NCBI RefSeq assembly: GCF_009735645.1
Contig: NZ_CP032550.1
Location: 2,790,001-2,854,000 of the forward strand
Origin: Microbacterium oryzae
Lineage (GTDB): Bacteria; Actinomycetota; Actinomycetes; Actinomycetales; Microbacteriaceae
DNA: 64,000 nucleotides
Direction of reading: 5' to 3'
A program made the translations under genes and the position numbers. The notes beneath the pieces were generated by a model. That model saw only the letters and a list, made by a program, of their open reading frames with translations. It was not told the origin of the DNA and ran no database searches. This document shows positions 16,702 through 27,815 of the stretch, piece by piece. The number at the start of each line of letters is the position of its first letter. Position 1 is the stretch's first letter.

Positions 16702-18136
16702 GCTCCTCCGATCCGTTCCAGCGTGGCCAGCGGGATCCCGATCCAGGATGGCCGGTTGCGCTTCTCGTAGACGGCCTCGTAGACCGCCTTGTCGGCCACG
16801 TACGCCTGCAGCAGCGTGTGCTGCTCGGCCGTCAGCTCTGCGCCCTCGCCATCCGCGCCTGCGGTCTGCCCGAGCGCGGCGACGTACGAGCGGAGGAGAC
16901 GGCTGCGCGCGCGCTCGGACCACTCCTGCGCGCGCTCCGCGCGCAGGGCCTGCTCGTCGTCTTCGCTGCCGTGGCTCGCGAGCGACATCTCGACGACGCC
17001 GGGGGCGTAGTCGAACGAGCGCAGCATGCCGGCGACGTCGCGCCATGGAGAGTCGGGAAGCGCGCGCTCGTCGAAGGGACGGCCGGGCTCGCCCTCGAAG
17101 TCGACGATGCGCCATCCGTGCGAGGTGCGGAGCGTCTGACCGAGGTGCAGGTCGCCGTGCACACGCTGGATGTCGAGGCCGTCGAGCGCGGCGACGGCGT
17201 CGTACGCGGCCTGAAGGCGGGCGGCGTAGGGCTCGAGCTCGGGCACCGTGCGCCGGGCGCGGTCGAGCCGGTCCGACATCGAGCGGGCGAGCTCGGCGGT
17301 GCTCTCGGGGCCGCGGTGCTCGGCGGGGAAGCGCTCGCGCAGGACCCCGTGCACCTCGGCGAGTGCCTCGCCGAGGCGTGCCGCCTCGCCGGCGAAGTCG
17401 CCGCCGGACTCATCGATGCTCTGCTCGGGGTCGGCGAGGAGCGTGCGGACGCTGCCCGTCGCGAGCTCGAAGCCGTCGGCGGCGGTGCGGAGGAACTCCT
17501 GCAGCATGGCCAGGTGCATGACCTGGCCGTCGACGTCGGCCTCCACCCACCCGTACAGCTCCGCGATGTGCTCGGATCCGGCGCGCGTGAGCTCGGCGTG
17601 GATCTCGATGTCGGGGTTGATCCCGGGGCTCACTTTGCGGAAGAGCTTCATGATGGCGGTGTCGTCGAAGCGCAGCGACGAGTTGGACTGCTCGCCGGTC
17701 AGCGGCGACGACCGAAGCGCCGGGTCGAGCGCCGGCCCGGCCGACACGCGTCGGAAGCGGATGCTCCCGCTGCCGGCGACTCCGTCGCCCTCCGCGGCCA
17801 CGAAGCCATCCAGCCAGAGGGCCATCGCCTCGCGGTCGTGGACCGCGTCGTAGAGATGGCGCACGTGGCCGTCCGTCTCGATGGGGCCCACGTACGCGTG
17901 CCCGATCCGCTCCTCGATCTCGTCATAGGAGGACAGCGGCACCTGGTACTGCTCCGTGCCGCCCTCCTCGTCGGAGTACGCCACGGTCACCAGGTACAGC
18001 GCGGTGTCGGGTCGCCGCGCGCTGCCGAGCAGCTCGGCGATGGTGTGGACGTCCGTCACCTGGAACGGCCGGCCCTTGCCGCCGAACCAGCGCGTGCGTA
18101 CCAGGTATCCCTCCAGAAGGGCATGATCGATCGCAG

Positions 18137-18140
<4 letters not shown>
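16698..18140 (-). CDS. mak: Maltokinase
   Basis: The product is 480 residues. The N-terminal cap begins [15 protein letters not shown], typical of actinobacterial Mak/Pep2. The kinase lobe carries [11 protein letters not shown] (catalytic Asp) and [11 protein letters not shown] (metal-binding Asp). The enzyme makes maltose-1-phosphate from maltose and ATP. It starts at GTG 18140, overlapping the treS stop (GTGA), with GGAGGAGG upstream. In many actinobacteria the product feeds the maltosyltransferase GlgE, which is not present beside this operon. Confidence 0.92.
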
Positions 18141-19906
<1,766 letters not shown>

Positions 19907-20251
19907 GCGGTTCTCCTCACGCTCCGGTCGAGGCCGCGGCGGTCATCCGGCGCCGACGAGCGCACGTCGTCGACAGGGACCCGTCCGGCCATGTGCCCAA
20001 CTTGGCACATGCCTCCGAGGAGGGCCAGCATCCGATCACCCCTTGCGCCCGCGCTCGGCGAGGGTGTAATCGGCGCGGACCCCCTTCCTCGAAGGCGCGA
20101 ACGATACGCTCCCGCGGACGTCCGCGCAACCCCCTCCGCAGGATCCGCCGATGCGGCCCCGCACGGCCATCCGGCGCGAAGAATGAGAGCGTGCCGCTGC
20201 GCATGATCCACTGAGCCGACCGAGGTCGGGAACCGCATGGAGGAGGACATC
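19907..20251. promoter_or_regulatory. Divergent intergenic control region of treS and a formaldehyde-dehydrogenase-like gene
   Basis: The 345-base gap holds no gene I can support. At 19990-20011, CATGTGCC and GGCACATG flank six bases around CCAAcTTGG, a 22-base candidate operator on the treS side. At 20113-20126, CGCGGACGTCCGCG is a perfect 14-base palindrome, just downstream of a TACGCT -10-like box (20105-20110) directed at the 20252 gene. Both are candidate regulator sites; no regulator gene lies next to them. Confidence 0.5.
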
Positions 20252-21391
20252 ATGAAGGCTGTCGTGTACAAGGGACCGTACGAGGTCGCCGTCGAGAACG
20301 TTCCGGATCCGAGGATCGAGGGGCCGCTCGACGCCGTCATCCGCATCACCTCGGCGAACATCTGCGGATCCGATCTGCACCCCTACGAGGGGCGCGTCGA
20401 GTTCGAGTCCGGCATGGTGTTCGGGCACGAGAACATGGGCATCGTCGAAGAGGTCGGCGCGGGCGTCGACCGCATCAAGGTCGGCGACCGGGTGTCGGTG
20501 CCCTTCAACCTCGCCTGCGGTACCTGCCGAAACTGCAACCAGGGCTTCACCTCCGCCTGCCTGCGGGCGAACCCCTCAGGCCAGCCCGGCGCCGGCTTCG
20601 GCTACCCGGCCATGGGTCCCTACTGGGGCGGTCAGGCCGAGCTGCTGCGGGTGCCGTGGGCGGACTTCAACCTGCTGAAGCTGCCAGAGGGCACCGAGCA
20701 CGAGCTCGACTACACGATGCTGTCCGACATCTTCCCCACGGGCTATCACGGCACCGAGATGGCGAAGGTGGCGCCGGGGAAGACGGTGGCGGTCTTCGGC
20801 GCGGGGCCGGTGGGGCTCATGGCCGCGCACAGCGCGTACCTGCGCGGTGCCGCCCAGGTGTTCGTCGTCGATCACCAGAAGGACCGGCTCGCGCTCGCCG
20901 AGAAGTACGGCGCGACATCGGTCGACGCCGGTGAGGTCGATGTCGTGGAGGCGATCATGGACGCCACCGGCGGGTTCGGCGTGGATTCGGGCGTCGAGGC
21001 CGTCGGCTACCAGGCCCACGATCCTGCCGGCAACGAGCACCCCGCCCTGGTCATGGACAACCTCGTCAGCGTCGTCCGCGCCACGGGCGCCATCGGCGTC
21101 GTGGGCGTCTACAACCCCGTCGACCCCGACGCCGCGACGGAGGAGGCGAAGGATGGCCGCATCGCCTTCGACTTCGGCACCGCCTTCACCAAGGGCCTCA
21201 GCATCGGCACCGGCCAGTGCCCGGTGAAGGCGTACAACCGCGAGCTGCGCGACCTCATCACGCAGGGGCGCGCGACGCCGGGCGACATCGTCTCGCACGA
21301 GCTGCCGCTCGATGACGCCGTCCGCGGCTTCGACCAGTTCGACAAGCGCGTCGACGGCTGGACGAAGGTGGTCCTCCACCCGAGCCACTGA
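20252..21391 (+). CDS. Zinc-dependent dehydrogenase, glutathione-independent formaldehyde dehydrogenase type
   Basis: The product is 379 residues of the MDR superfamily. Catalytic zinc residues are in ANICGSDLHPYEG and FGHENMGIVEE. The structural zinc loop LACGTCRNCNQGFTSAC has all four cysteines. The segment GFGYPAMGPYWGGQAELLRV and the Rossmann motif VAVFGAGPVGLMAAHSA fit the FdhA-like subgroup that oxidises formaldehyde or other small aldehydes with tightly bound NAD. The substrate is inferred from family only. ATG 20252 is set by GGAGGAGG (20239-20246). Confidence 0.88.
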   Translation: MKAVVYKGPYEVAVENVPDPRIEGPLDAVIRITSANICGSDLHPYEGRVEFESGMVFGHENMGIVEEVGAGVDRIKVGDRVSVPFNLACGTCRNCNQGFTSACLRANPSGQPGAGFGYPAMGPYWGGQAELLRVPWADFNLLKLPEGTEHELDYTMLSDIFPTGYHGTEMAKVAPGKTVAVFGAGPVGLMAAHSAYLRGAAQVFVVDHQKDRLALAEKYGATSVDAGEVDVVEAIMDATGGFGVDSGVEAVGYQAHDPAGNEHPALVMDNLVSVVRATGAIGVVGVYNPVDPDAATEEAKDGRIAFDFGTAFTKGLSIGTGQCPVKAYNRELRDLITQGRATPGDIVSHELPLDDAVRGFDQFDKRVDGWTKVVLHPSH

Positions 21392-21404
21392 CGCGGGAAA
21401 CGGC

Positions 21405-21434
21405 GAAGGCCCCGGTCCGAGGACCGGGGCCTTC
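21405..21434. terminator. Terminator hairpin between the dehydrogenase and tRNA-Tyr
   Basis: Fourteen-base perfect arms (21405-21418 and 21421-21434) with a two-base loop sit between convergent transcription units. Confidence 0.75.
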
Positions 21435-21439
21435 TGCTG

Positions 21440-21521
21440 TGGCAAGTGAGGGATTCGAACCCCCGAAGCATGACGCGGCTGATTTACAGTCAGCTCCCTT
21501 TGGCCGCTCGGGCAACTTGCC
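21440..21521 (-). tRNA. tRNA-Tyr (anticodon GUA)
   Basis: The 82-base sequence has acceptor stem GGCAAGT/ACTTGCC, a T-arm with GGTTCGAATCC, the anticodon loop CTGTAAA giving GUA, and the long variable arm expected for bacterial tRNA-Tyr. The 3' CCA is not encoded. It shows no disruption or duplicated 3' end, so it does not look used as an integration site. Confidence 0.95.
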
Positions 21522-21722
21522 AGTGCGCGCCCGCCCGACTTTCACCAGACGACCGGATGCGCGAGACACGATGTTACCCCGTGTGGCGGGCAAGGTGAAA
21601 TCGCGTGGAACTTCGGGCAACCGGGCGCGTTGCGTCCCCCGCCGCGCAAGCCCCGGGCAGGGCGCGGCGGCTCGTGGAAGGATGGCCGCATCGGAGCGCC
21701 GGCTCCGGTGAAAGGGGAGCTG

Positions 21723-22706
21723 ATGTCCGCACCGCACGCTTCGCACGAGCAGCCGCACGGCGACGCCGCCGCTGTGGCCGCACCGGGTCCGCGACCGGCG
21801 TCCCGCCTCATCCGCGGCGCCATCTGGATCGCCATCGGCGCGCTCATCGCCGCCGCCGTGATCTGCGTCGTCTGGGTGCTCGTCGGCGACCAGAACGGCA
21901 TCATCGGCAAGGCGTTCCTCACCGTGCTCCTCCTCGCCGGGTTCGCGGGCGTCGTCCTGCTCGACGCGAGCCTGGCGCCCAAGCGCCCGGACTGGTTCGT
22001 GCTGGCCAGCATGGCGTCGTGGGTGGTCGTCCTTCTGGTCGGCGCGGTGAAGATCTGGCTCGACGTGGTGCCGGATGGCTGGAGCGAGTCGGACTACTCC
22101 TCTTACGGATACGACGGCGAGGGCATCGAGCGGTTCTTCGAGTTCCTGCTGGTCGTCGCGGTGCTGCAGCTCGCGCTGCTGCACCTGCGCCTCTTCTGGC
22201 GTGCGCACGCTCGGTACGTCACCACCTTCACGCGTGCCATCGCGATCGCGACGACGGTCTTCCTCCTCGCGCTCGCGGCGATGCTCGTCTTCTTCCTCAC
22301 GTTCCCCGACTCGTTCGACTATGAGGAGCTGTACTGGCGCATCGTCGTCTCCTTCGCGATCCTCGCCGCCGTCGGCACGACGCTCCTGCCGCTTCTCAAC
22401 GCGCTGTTCGCGCCCAAGCGGCCGCGGCCATCCCTGCCGCCGCAGGCGTACGCGCCGCAGCAGTACGGCCAGCAGCCGTACCCGCAGCAGTACGGGCAGC
22501 CGCAGCAGTGGCCGACGTACTACGACGGCGTGACGCCGCTTCCCGTGATGCCCGACGGCAGCCCGGACTGGAACGCCTACTACACCGGCTACCCCACTTA
22601 CCCGCAGGGCGGGTGGCCGGCGGCTCAGTCCCAGCCGTCGTCCGCGGAGCAGCCGGCCGATCCACCGCAGATCCCGCCGCGCCCGCCGCTGCCGCCGGTG
22701 TCCTGA
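21723..22706 (+). CDS. Membrane protein with a Pro/Gln/Tyr-rich cytoplasmic tail
   Basis: The product is 327 residues. Six likely membrane segments span about residues 30-235 (for example GAIWIAIGALIAAAVICVVWVLV, quoted in part as IAIGALIAAAVICVV). They are followed by a low-complexity tail rich in YGQQPYPQQYG and proline, and a final PPRPPLPPVS. Such tails are common in actinobacterial membrane proteins of unknown role and may mediate assembly or protein contacts. ATG 21723 follows AAAGGGGAG. It is monocistronic and the family is not recognised. Confidence 0.7.
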   Translation: MSAPHASHEQPHGDAAAVAAPGPRPASRLIRGAIWIAIGALIAAAVICVVWVLVGDQNGIIGKAFLTVLLLAGFAGVVLLDASLAPKRPDWFVLASMASWVVVLLVGAVKIWLDVVPDGWSESDYSSYGYDGEGIERFFEFLLVVAVLQLALLHLRLFWRAHARYVTTFTRAIAIATTVFLLALAAMLVFFLTFPDSFDYEELYWRIVVSFAILAAVGTTLLPLLNALFAPKRPRPSLPPQAYAPQQYGQQPYPQQYGQPQQWPTYYDGVTPLPVMPDGSPDWNAYYTGYPTYPQGGWPAAQSQPSSAEQPADPPQIPPRPPLPPVS

Positions 22707-22831
22707 CGCTCGCACGGAGATCCCGTGAATCCCGGACGCTCTGGCCCGAGGGGTCCGGGATCCGCGGGATCTCCGGCGCCAGGGGCCGGAGCGCCTCGGA
22801 GTTCGGGCGGGCGTCCGGCTAGCGTGGAGGG

Positions 22832-23623
22832 ATGACTCTCGAACTCGAGCTCCGCGACCTCGCCGTCGACATCGCCCGCGAGGCCGGCGATCTCGCGCGG
22901 CGCCGCCGGCAGGAGGGCGTCGCGATCGCGGCGAGCAAGACGACGCTCGCCGACATCGTCACCGAGGCCGACCGCGAGGTGGAGACCCTCATCCGGTCGC
23001 GACTGGCGCAGGCGCGGCCGGAGGACGGGTTCCTCGGCGAGGAGTCCGGCGCCGAGGAGGGCACCTCGGGCATCACGTGGGTGGTCGACCCGATCGACGG
23101 CACCGTGAACTACGCCTTCGGGCAGCCGGCGTATGGCGTGAGCATCGCCGCGGTGAGCGGACGCCCCGAGCCCACCGAATGGGAGGCGCTCGCCGGAGTG
23201 GTCGTCGCACCGGTGCTCGACGAGGTCTTCTCCGCCGCCCGCGGGCACGGCGCCCACTTGGGGGAGCGGCGCCTGTCGGTCACCGCGGAGACGCCTGCCG
23301 GCGCCCTCATCGCGACGGGATTCGGCTACGACCCGGAGACGCACGCGGGGGCCCTCGACGAGCTGCGCAAGGTCATGCCGATCGCGCGCGACATCCGCCG
23401 AGCGGGTGCGGCGTCGCTCGATCTCGCCTACGTCGCCGCCGGTCGCCTCGACGCGTATTACGAGCGCGGGCTCAAGCCGTGGGACATGGCAGCCGGCGCG
23501 CTCCTGGTCACCGAGGCGGGCGGCCGGGCCGGATGGCTGGGCGTCGATTCGTGGGGACGCCGGCTGCTCGTCGCCGCCGGAGAGCCGCTGTTCGAGCGGC
23601 TTGCGGGGGTGCTCTCCGACTGA
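22832..23623 (+). CDS. Inositol monophosphatase family phosphatase
   Basis: The product is 263 residues with all three metal-binding motifs of the family: GEESG near residue 70, WVVDPIDGTVNYAF near residue 86, and KPWDMAAGALLVTEAGG near residue 215. The family includes inositol-1-phosphatase, histidinol-phosphatase HisN and bisphosphate nucleotidases, and the sequence alone does not decide between them. The start is leaderless-type: TAGCGT (22820-22825), six bases, ATG, with those six bases (GGAGGG) also able to serve as a weak ribosome site. Confidence 0.88.
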   Translation: MTLELELRDLAVDIAREAGDLARRRRQEGVAIAASKTTLADIVTEADREVETLIRSRLAQARPEDGFLGEESGAEEGTSGITWVVDPIDGTVNYAFGQPAYGVSIAAVSGRPEPTEWEALAGVVVAPVLDEVFSAARGHGAHLGERRLSVTAETPAGALIATGFGYDPETHAGALDELRKVMPIARDIRRAGAASLDLAYVAAGRLDAYYERGLKPWDMAAGALLVTEAGGRAGWLGVDSWGRRLLVAAGEPLFERLAGVLSD

Positions 23624-23829
23624 CCGCACGTCTCGTGCACAGGGGGTTGACGGGACCTTCGTCCTGTGGGATCGGGCGCACGGATGGCGCTCTCAGCCAT
23701 CATCCGGTAGGTTGTTTACCGGATCGTTACTTTCGCGGCCCGAACCGCGAAGCGATGATCGCCCCCCGATGACGTTTCTCGCTGTCCCTCGCAGTGACCT
23801 ACGGAAAGCACTCCTCCTTGCCGCTTGAC
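23624..23829 (+). promoter_or_regulatory. Long 5' region of the M23 peptidase gene with an inverted repeat
   Basis: ATCCGGTA (23702-23709) and TACCGGAT (23717-23724) are perfect eight-base arms around seven bases, a candidate operator or leader hairpin. CACAGG/CCTGTG (23638-23643, 23663-23668) may terminate the preceding gene. I found no match to conserved pieces of the c-di-AMP riboswitch that precedes some actinobacterial cell-wall hydrolases. Confidence 0.4.
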
Positions 23830-25038
23830 ATGCCCACGGCCGAAGCCGCGCACCAGCGCCGCTCGCGTCGCACCCCCGGTGCCGCGCTCACGCCGAACCA
23901 GCAGGGTCAGACGATGCGCACCGCCGACGTGGCGACGACTCTTCCCGAGCCGCCGCTGACCCGTCGCCGGCTGCGTGAGCTCGCCTCCGCAACTCCTGCC
24001 CCCGAGATCATCGACGACGGCGACGCCGACTTCGGCGAGCCACTCAAGGTCGCCGAGCACGTGGCCGGCTCCGCTCCCGCGACCGGCGCCATCCCGCTCG
24101 GCTCCACCGAGTCGGACGAGTTCCTCGCCGCGGCCCGCGCGCTGCAGTTCACGGGCGAGACGCCCGTGACGCCGGCACCCGAGCCGGTCTCGGCCGGCAT
24201 CCCCGCCCCCGCTGTCGAGGAGCACGTCGCACCGCGTCGAGGCCGGGGCTTCCGTCGCATCGCGACGACCACCGCCTCGCTGGGCGCCATGGGCGTCATC
24301 GGACTGCTTGCGGTCGGCATGACGACCCCGCTCGGCGCCCTCGCTCAGGATGGCGGCTCGTCCGCCGCCGCCGTGTCCATCGCGGCCGGCGCGGGTCAGG
24401 AGCTCGGCGACGAGGAGATCCAGGCCTTCGTGGCGTCGTCGGATGTGCAGAACGCCGACGTCGAGCGCGCCCAGGGCTACTCCGCCGAGACGGTTCCGAC
24501 CGTCGCCTCGGCCGACGGCATCAGCACGTCGGGTGCGTTCTTCACGAACGACGCCTCCGCCGACATCCAGTGGCCGTTCGCGGTCGGCACGAGTATGAGC
24601 TCGGGCTACGGCCCGCGCTGGGGTCGCCTGCACGAGGGCGTGGACTTCACGCCCGGCGACGGGGCGCCCGTTCAGGCGATCGCCGACGGCGTCGTGCGCA
24701 TCGCGACCGAGTCGGGCGGCGCCTACGGCGTCACCGTCTACGTCGACCACGTCATCGACGGCCAGGTCGTCACGAGCCATTACGCGCACATGCAGTACGG
24801 CTCGCTGCGCGTCACGCAGGGCCAGCGCGTGCAGGTCGGCGACGTCGTCGGTCTGACGGGCAACACCGGCCGCTCGTACGGTGCGCACATGCACTTCGAG
24901 ATCATCATCAACGGCGCGACGACAGACCCGCTGCCTTGGCTGAAGGAGCACGCCAACACGCGCTACTCCGACGACGAGGCCGCTGCCGCGCAGACCGCCA
25001 TCGGCGACCTGCTCGGCTCGGAGATCGCGGCGGGCTGA
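23830..25038 (+). CDS. M23-family peptidase (peptidoglycan hydrolase), membrane-anchored
   Basis: The product is about 402 residues. A long disordered N-terminal part is followed by a single hydrophobic segment near residue 145 (LGAMGVIGLLAVGMTTPLGA). The C-terminal LytM/M23 domain carries zinc ligands in GRLHEGVDFTPGDG (HxxxD), SHYAHM and AHMHFEI (HxH). It would cleave peptidoglycan cross-bridges outside the membrane. The start is uncertain: GTG 23794, TTG 23818 and ATG 23830 are all in frame and none has a good ribosome site. Confidence 0.82.
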   Translation: MPTAEAAHQRRSRRTPGAALTPNQQGQTMRTADVATTLPEPPLTRRRLRELASATPAPEIIDDGDADFGEPLKVAEHVAGSAPATGAIPLGSTESDEFLAAARALQFTGETPVTPAPEPVSAGIPAPAVEEHVAPRRGRGFRRIATTTASLGAMGVIGLLAVGMTTPLGALAQDGGSSAAAVSIAAGAGQELGDEEIQAFVASSDVQNADVERAQGYSAETVPTVASADGISTSGAFFTNDASADIQWPFAVGTSMSSGYGPRWGRLHEGVDFTPGDGAPVQAIADGVVRIATESGGAYGVTVYVDHVIDGQVVTSHYAHMQYGSLRVTQGQRVQVGDVVGLTGNTGRSYGAHMHFEIIINGATTDPLPWLKEHANTRYSDDEAAAAQTAIGDLLGSEIAAG

Positions 25039-25087
25039 CCGACGCGCGCGGCGGTCGCCCCGGTTCGGGGAACCGCCGCGGAGATGG

Positions 25088-25093
25088 TATTCT
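25088..25093 (+). promoter_or_regulatory. -10 box for the tRNA-Thr/tRNA-Met operon
   Basis: TATTCT lies 18 bases after TTCGGG (25064-25069) and about 28 bases before the first tRNA; a small GCCTG-CAGGC hairpin lies in the leader. Confidence 0.45.
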
Positions 25094-25121
25094 CTTCTGG
25101 TTGCCTGTTGCAGGCAGCATC

Positions 25122-25193
25122 GCCCCGATAGCTCAGTGGCAGAGCACTTCCATGGTAAGGAAGGGGTCGTCAGTTCAATCCTGACTCGGGGCT
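25122..25193 (+). tRNA. tRNA-Thr (anticodon GGU)
   Basis: The 72-base sequence has acceptor GCCCCGA/TCGGGGC, D-arm GCTCAGTGGCAGAGC, anticodon stem CTTCC/GGAAG around ATGGTAA (GGU), and T-arm GTTCAATCC. CCA is not encoded. Confidence 0.95.
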
Positions 25194-25216
25194 CGCGGCA
25201 TCCACGGATGCATCGC

Positions 25217-25290
25217 GGCAGGGTAGCTCAGTTGGTGAGAGCGCACGACTCATAATCGTGAGGTCGCGGGTTCAAGCCCCGCTCCTGCTA
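25217..25290 (+). tRNA. tRNA-Met (anticodon CAU)
   Basis: The 74-base sequence has anticodon stem CACGA/TCGTG around CTCATAA (CAU), T-arm GCGGG-TTCAAGC-CCCGC and acceptor GGCAGGG/TCCTGCT with G-T pairs at both ends. The first G-U pair and overall sequence match elongator Met tRNA of actinobacteria. It is co-transcribed with tRNA-Thr. Confidence 0.93.
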
Positions 25291-25299
25291 CAAGACCTG

Positions 25300-25329
25300 A
25301 AGTCCCCTCGGCGCCGCCGGGGGGGCTTT
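25300..25329 (+). terminator. Terminator after the tRNA pair
   Basis: AAG-CCCC and GGGG-CTT arms around a CGGCGCCGCCG loop end in TTT, ten bases after tRNA-Met. Confidence 0.65.
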
Positions 25330-25448
25330 CTCGTCGTGCAGGCGCAGCTCCCGGGCGCCGCACTGCCTTGTCGCCGACCACCTGCAAGGGGGCCGACACC
25401 GGCGACGCCGTCTTCCACCAGGCTGACAGGCCACCGGAGGAGGAAGCC

Positions 25449-26267
25449 ATGAAGTCCGTCGCCGAGCAGAGCGTTGAGGAACTGGGCGGGCGCCCGAGCG
25501 TCCTCGCCCGGCAGAAGAGCGACCACGTCGCGTTGGACCTTCTGCTGCACCGACTGGGGGAATCGACGCACGAGGAGCAGCTGCCGGTCCTCCTCGATCT
25601 CTACCGGCTGGTGTTCCCGCACGCGTTCGCCGAGGAGTCGGTCCTCTGGCCGGTCATGCGGCGGGTACTGCCCGATGGAGAGGCGCTGACGCTCCAAGTC
25701 GAGCAGGAGCACCAGGAGGTGAACGAGCTCGCCACCCGGCTCGAGGGCCTCGAGCTGAACACTCCCGAGCGTCAGGCCGCGATCGACCGTCTCGTCGAGG
25801 TCCTGCGCGAGGACGTCCGTGACGAGGAGGACGAGCTCTTCCCACGTCTGCAGGAGCGGGTGTCGGCCCGGCAGCTGCGCCTGCTCGGGCTCGCGTGGGA
25901 GGTCGTCGACCGCATCGCGCCGACCCGCGCGCATCCGATCGTGGCGCGGCGCCCGCCGGGGAACGTCATCGCGGCGCTTCCGCTCACCGTGCTCGACCGT
26001 ACGCGCGACCGACTCGACGCGATCCGGCTGCGCGGCGCGGGCGGCGCGGAAGGGGCCATCCGCTCGACGACAGACGCGCTGAGCCGAGCCGCGCGTGCGA
26101 TCGAGCACCTCCCGGCGATGCGGCGCGGCGAGGACGCGTCGACGCGCGTCGACGCGAAGCCCCGCCGCCCCTGGCTGGTCATCGCCGGTGCGGTAGTGGC
26201 CGCCATCGCCATCCCGGTCGCCCTTGCGCGGCGGGGGCGGAAGCACGCCGACACACGCCGACGATGA
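25449..26267 (+). CDS. Hemerythrin-domain protein with a C-terminal membrane anchor
   Basis: The product is 272 residues. A hemerythrin-like four-helix bundle (about 15-145) has putative di-iron ligands in KSDHVALDLLLH, FPHAFAEESVLWP, EQEHQEVNELA and RDEEDELFPRL. A single membrane segment near residues 240-258 (WLVIAGAVVAAIAIPVALA) precedes a basic tail. The family senses or handles O2, NO or iron; the specific role is unknown. ATG 25449 follows GGAGGAGGAA. The upstream frame from 25368 has no ribosome site. Confidence 0.8.
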   Translation: MKSVAEQSVEELGGRPSVLARQKSDHVALDLLLHRLGESTHEEQLPVLLDLYRLVFPHAFAEESVLWPVMRRVLPDGEALTLQVEQEHQEVNELATRLEGLELNTPERQAAIDRLVEVLREDVRDEEDELFPRLQERVSARQLRLLGLAWEVVDRIAPTRAHPIVARRPPGNVIAALPLTVLDRTRDRLDAIRLRGAGGAEGAIRSTTDALSRAARAIEHLPAMRRGEDASTRVDAKPRRPWLVIAGAVVAAIAIPVALARRGRKHADTRRR

Positions 26268-26349
26268 CCGGCTGGGGTCCGGACGCGACCCCCTGGCTCG
26301 CCGACGTCGTGCGTGAGGGCGACGGCGGACGGGCCGGATGGCGGCGAGG

Positions 26350-26988
26350 TCAGTCCAGCGCCACGTGGCGGCGCGGCTGACCGGCGGGAAGGACGGCAAG
26401 CGCCGCCGGCGTCGCATCCGCCCGCTCCACGCGCACCACCGCGAGCAGCATCCCGGCCACCACGCCGCCCAGGGCGCCGAGGATCATGTCGCCGATCGTG
26501 TCCTGGTAGGCGACGTAGATCGTGTCGCTGATGTACCGCCATCCCGCCCATTCGAGCATCTCCCACAGCGCGCTGATCGCGAGGGCGATGATCGGCACGA
26601 CGAACGCCGGCACGCGCCGCCGCACCACCCCGCCGCGGAGGTCGGGCAGCACGCCGGCCCGCGCGAGGCAGACGTAGGCAATCAAGGACAGCACGCCCGT
26701 GCACAGCATGTGCACCGCCAGGTCCCACCGTGGCACCGACGTGTAGAGCCCGAACACGTTGCTCCACGCCGCCACGAGCACGATCGCGCCGTGAGCGAGG
26801 TCGAACCCGGCCCGCATCCCGAGGATGCGCGGCAGCATCACCGCGGGCGACGCGAGCGCGACGATGCCGACGTCGGTCGGCGAGAAGACGAGCGCGGCCA
26901 CGAGGATCCCCAGCACCGCCATCGCTCGCAGGCCGTCGGCCATCCACTCGGTCGTCGTCACTGGGCGACGGAAGAAGTTCTCCTTCAT
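26350..26988 (-). CDS. Multi-pass membrane protein of unknown function
   Basis: The product is 212 residues with about six membrane segments and the motif ALWEMLEWAGWRYISDT followed by YQDTIGDMILGALGGVVAGM. That pattern (E..E near a helix end, then D..GD) resembles VanZ-like or DUF2238-type membrane proteins. ATG 26988 overlaps the stop of the preceding phosphatase-like gene (ATGA) and has GGAGGCG upstream. It is third in a three-gene operon with a glycosyltransferase, which suggests envelope or lipid-linked sugar metabolism. Confidence 0.7.
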   Translation of the reverse strand: MKENFFRRPVTTTEWMADGLRAMAVLGILVAALVFSPTDVGIVALASPAVMLPRILGMRAGFDLAHGAIVLVAAWSNVFGLYTSVPRWDLAVHMLCTGVLSLIAYVCLARAGVLPDLRGGVVRRRVPAFVVPIIALAISALWEMLEWAGWRYISDTIYVAYQDTIGDMILGALGGVVAGMLLAVVRVERADATPAALAVLPAGQPRRHVALD

Positions 26989-27815
26989 GACGCGCCTCCG
27001 GGAATCCGCACGACGGCCGATACGGGCAGATGATCGGATGGCCAGCGCCCGTCGACGGGGCGGCCGTCGATCGCGATCTCCCGCACGTCGACGTCGGGGG
27101 TGGTGACGATCCAGTCGATGCGCTTCCCGTTCTCGCGAGGGGAGCGGTACGCGCCGTACGTTCCCCAAGCCGGCGTGAGACGGATGGCCGCGCCGCGCCA
27201 CGCGTCGACGAGGCGGCCGTTCTCGAGCAGGGTCGTGATGGCCGGCGAGCCCTCCGGAGCGTTCATGTCGCCCATCACGAGGGCGGGGAGCGGCTGCGTG
27301 GCGACGCGCTCGCGGATTGCTCGGGCTGCCCGGACCCGTGACCGTGCGGAGAAGACGTCGAGGTGCGTGTTGACGGCGAGGAACCGGGCGGAGGTCGCGA
27401 GGTCGCGGAAGACGGCGGCGACGAGCACCCGCGGGATGCGATTGCCCCAGCCGATCGAGCCGGCGGTGTGCGGCCGATCGGAGAGCGCCTCCTGCGACCA
27501 GGACTCGGCCTCCAGGCGCTCGGCGTCGTACACGATCGGCACGCCCTCGCCCTGCCCCTTGGCGTTGCGGCCGCGCCCGAGGAGGCGGTACCCATCGCCG
27601 AGTGCGGCCCGGACCGCCTCGCCCGCGCGGGGGAGCGCCTCCTGGACCCCGACGAGCGTCGGGCGCTCGAGGTGCAAGAGCGTCTGGAGAGCCGGGAGGC
27701 GATGGCTCCAGCGGTCCGCGCGCGAGGTGAGCCGGCCATCCATCGCGCGTCGGATGTTGAACGTCATCACAGCGAGATCGGGCGCCGGCCGCGGGCCGAT
27801 GAGCGGCGTGGTCAT
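26985..27815 (-). CDS. Endonuclease/exonuclease/phosphatase family protein
   Basis: The product is 276 residues with the family fold: VMTFNIRRAMDG at the N-terminus (Asn), LVGVQEALPRAG (catalytic Glu), VNTHLDVFSARSR, LPALVMGDMNAPEGSP (GDxN) and WPSDHLPVSAVV (SDH). Members act on DNA, inositol phosphates or phospholipids. Its place between a glycosyltransferase and a membrane protein makes a phosphodiesterase or lipid role more likely than DNA repair, but that is inference. It overlaps both neighbours by four bases. Confidence 0.85.
   Translation of the reverse strand: MTTPLIGPRPAPDLAVMTFNIRRAMDGRLTSRADRWSHRLPALQTLLHLERPTLVGVQEALPRAGEAVRAALGDGYRLLGRGRNAKGQGEGVPIVYDAERLEAESWSQEALSDRPHTAGSIGWGNRIPRVLVAAVFRDLATSARFLAVNTHLDVFSARSRVRAARAIRERVATQPLPALVMGDMNAPEGSPAITTLLENGRLVDAWRGAAIRLTPAWGTYGAYRSPRENGKRIDWIVTTPDVDVREIAIDGRPVDGRWPSDHLPVSAVVRIPGGAS

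Noticed and set aside
21440..21521. tRNA-Tyr as attachment site of the 1-7479 element
   Set aside because: It is about 14 kb from the integrase, intact, and has no duplicated 3' end nearby.
23624..23793. c-di-AMP (ydaO-type) riboswitch before the M23 peptidase gene
   Set aside because: The context fits, but I could not find the conserved GGGG-ACCC and GGGTGAATCC-like segments of the motif; a covariance search would be decisive.
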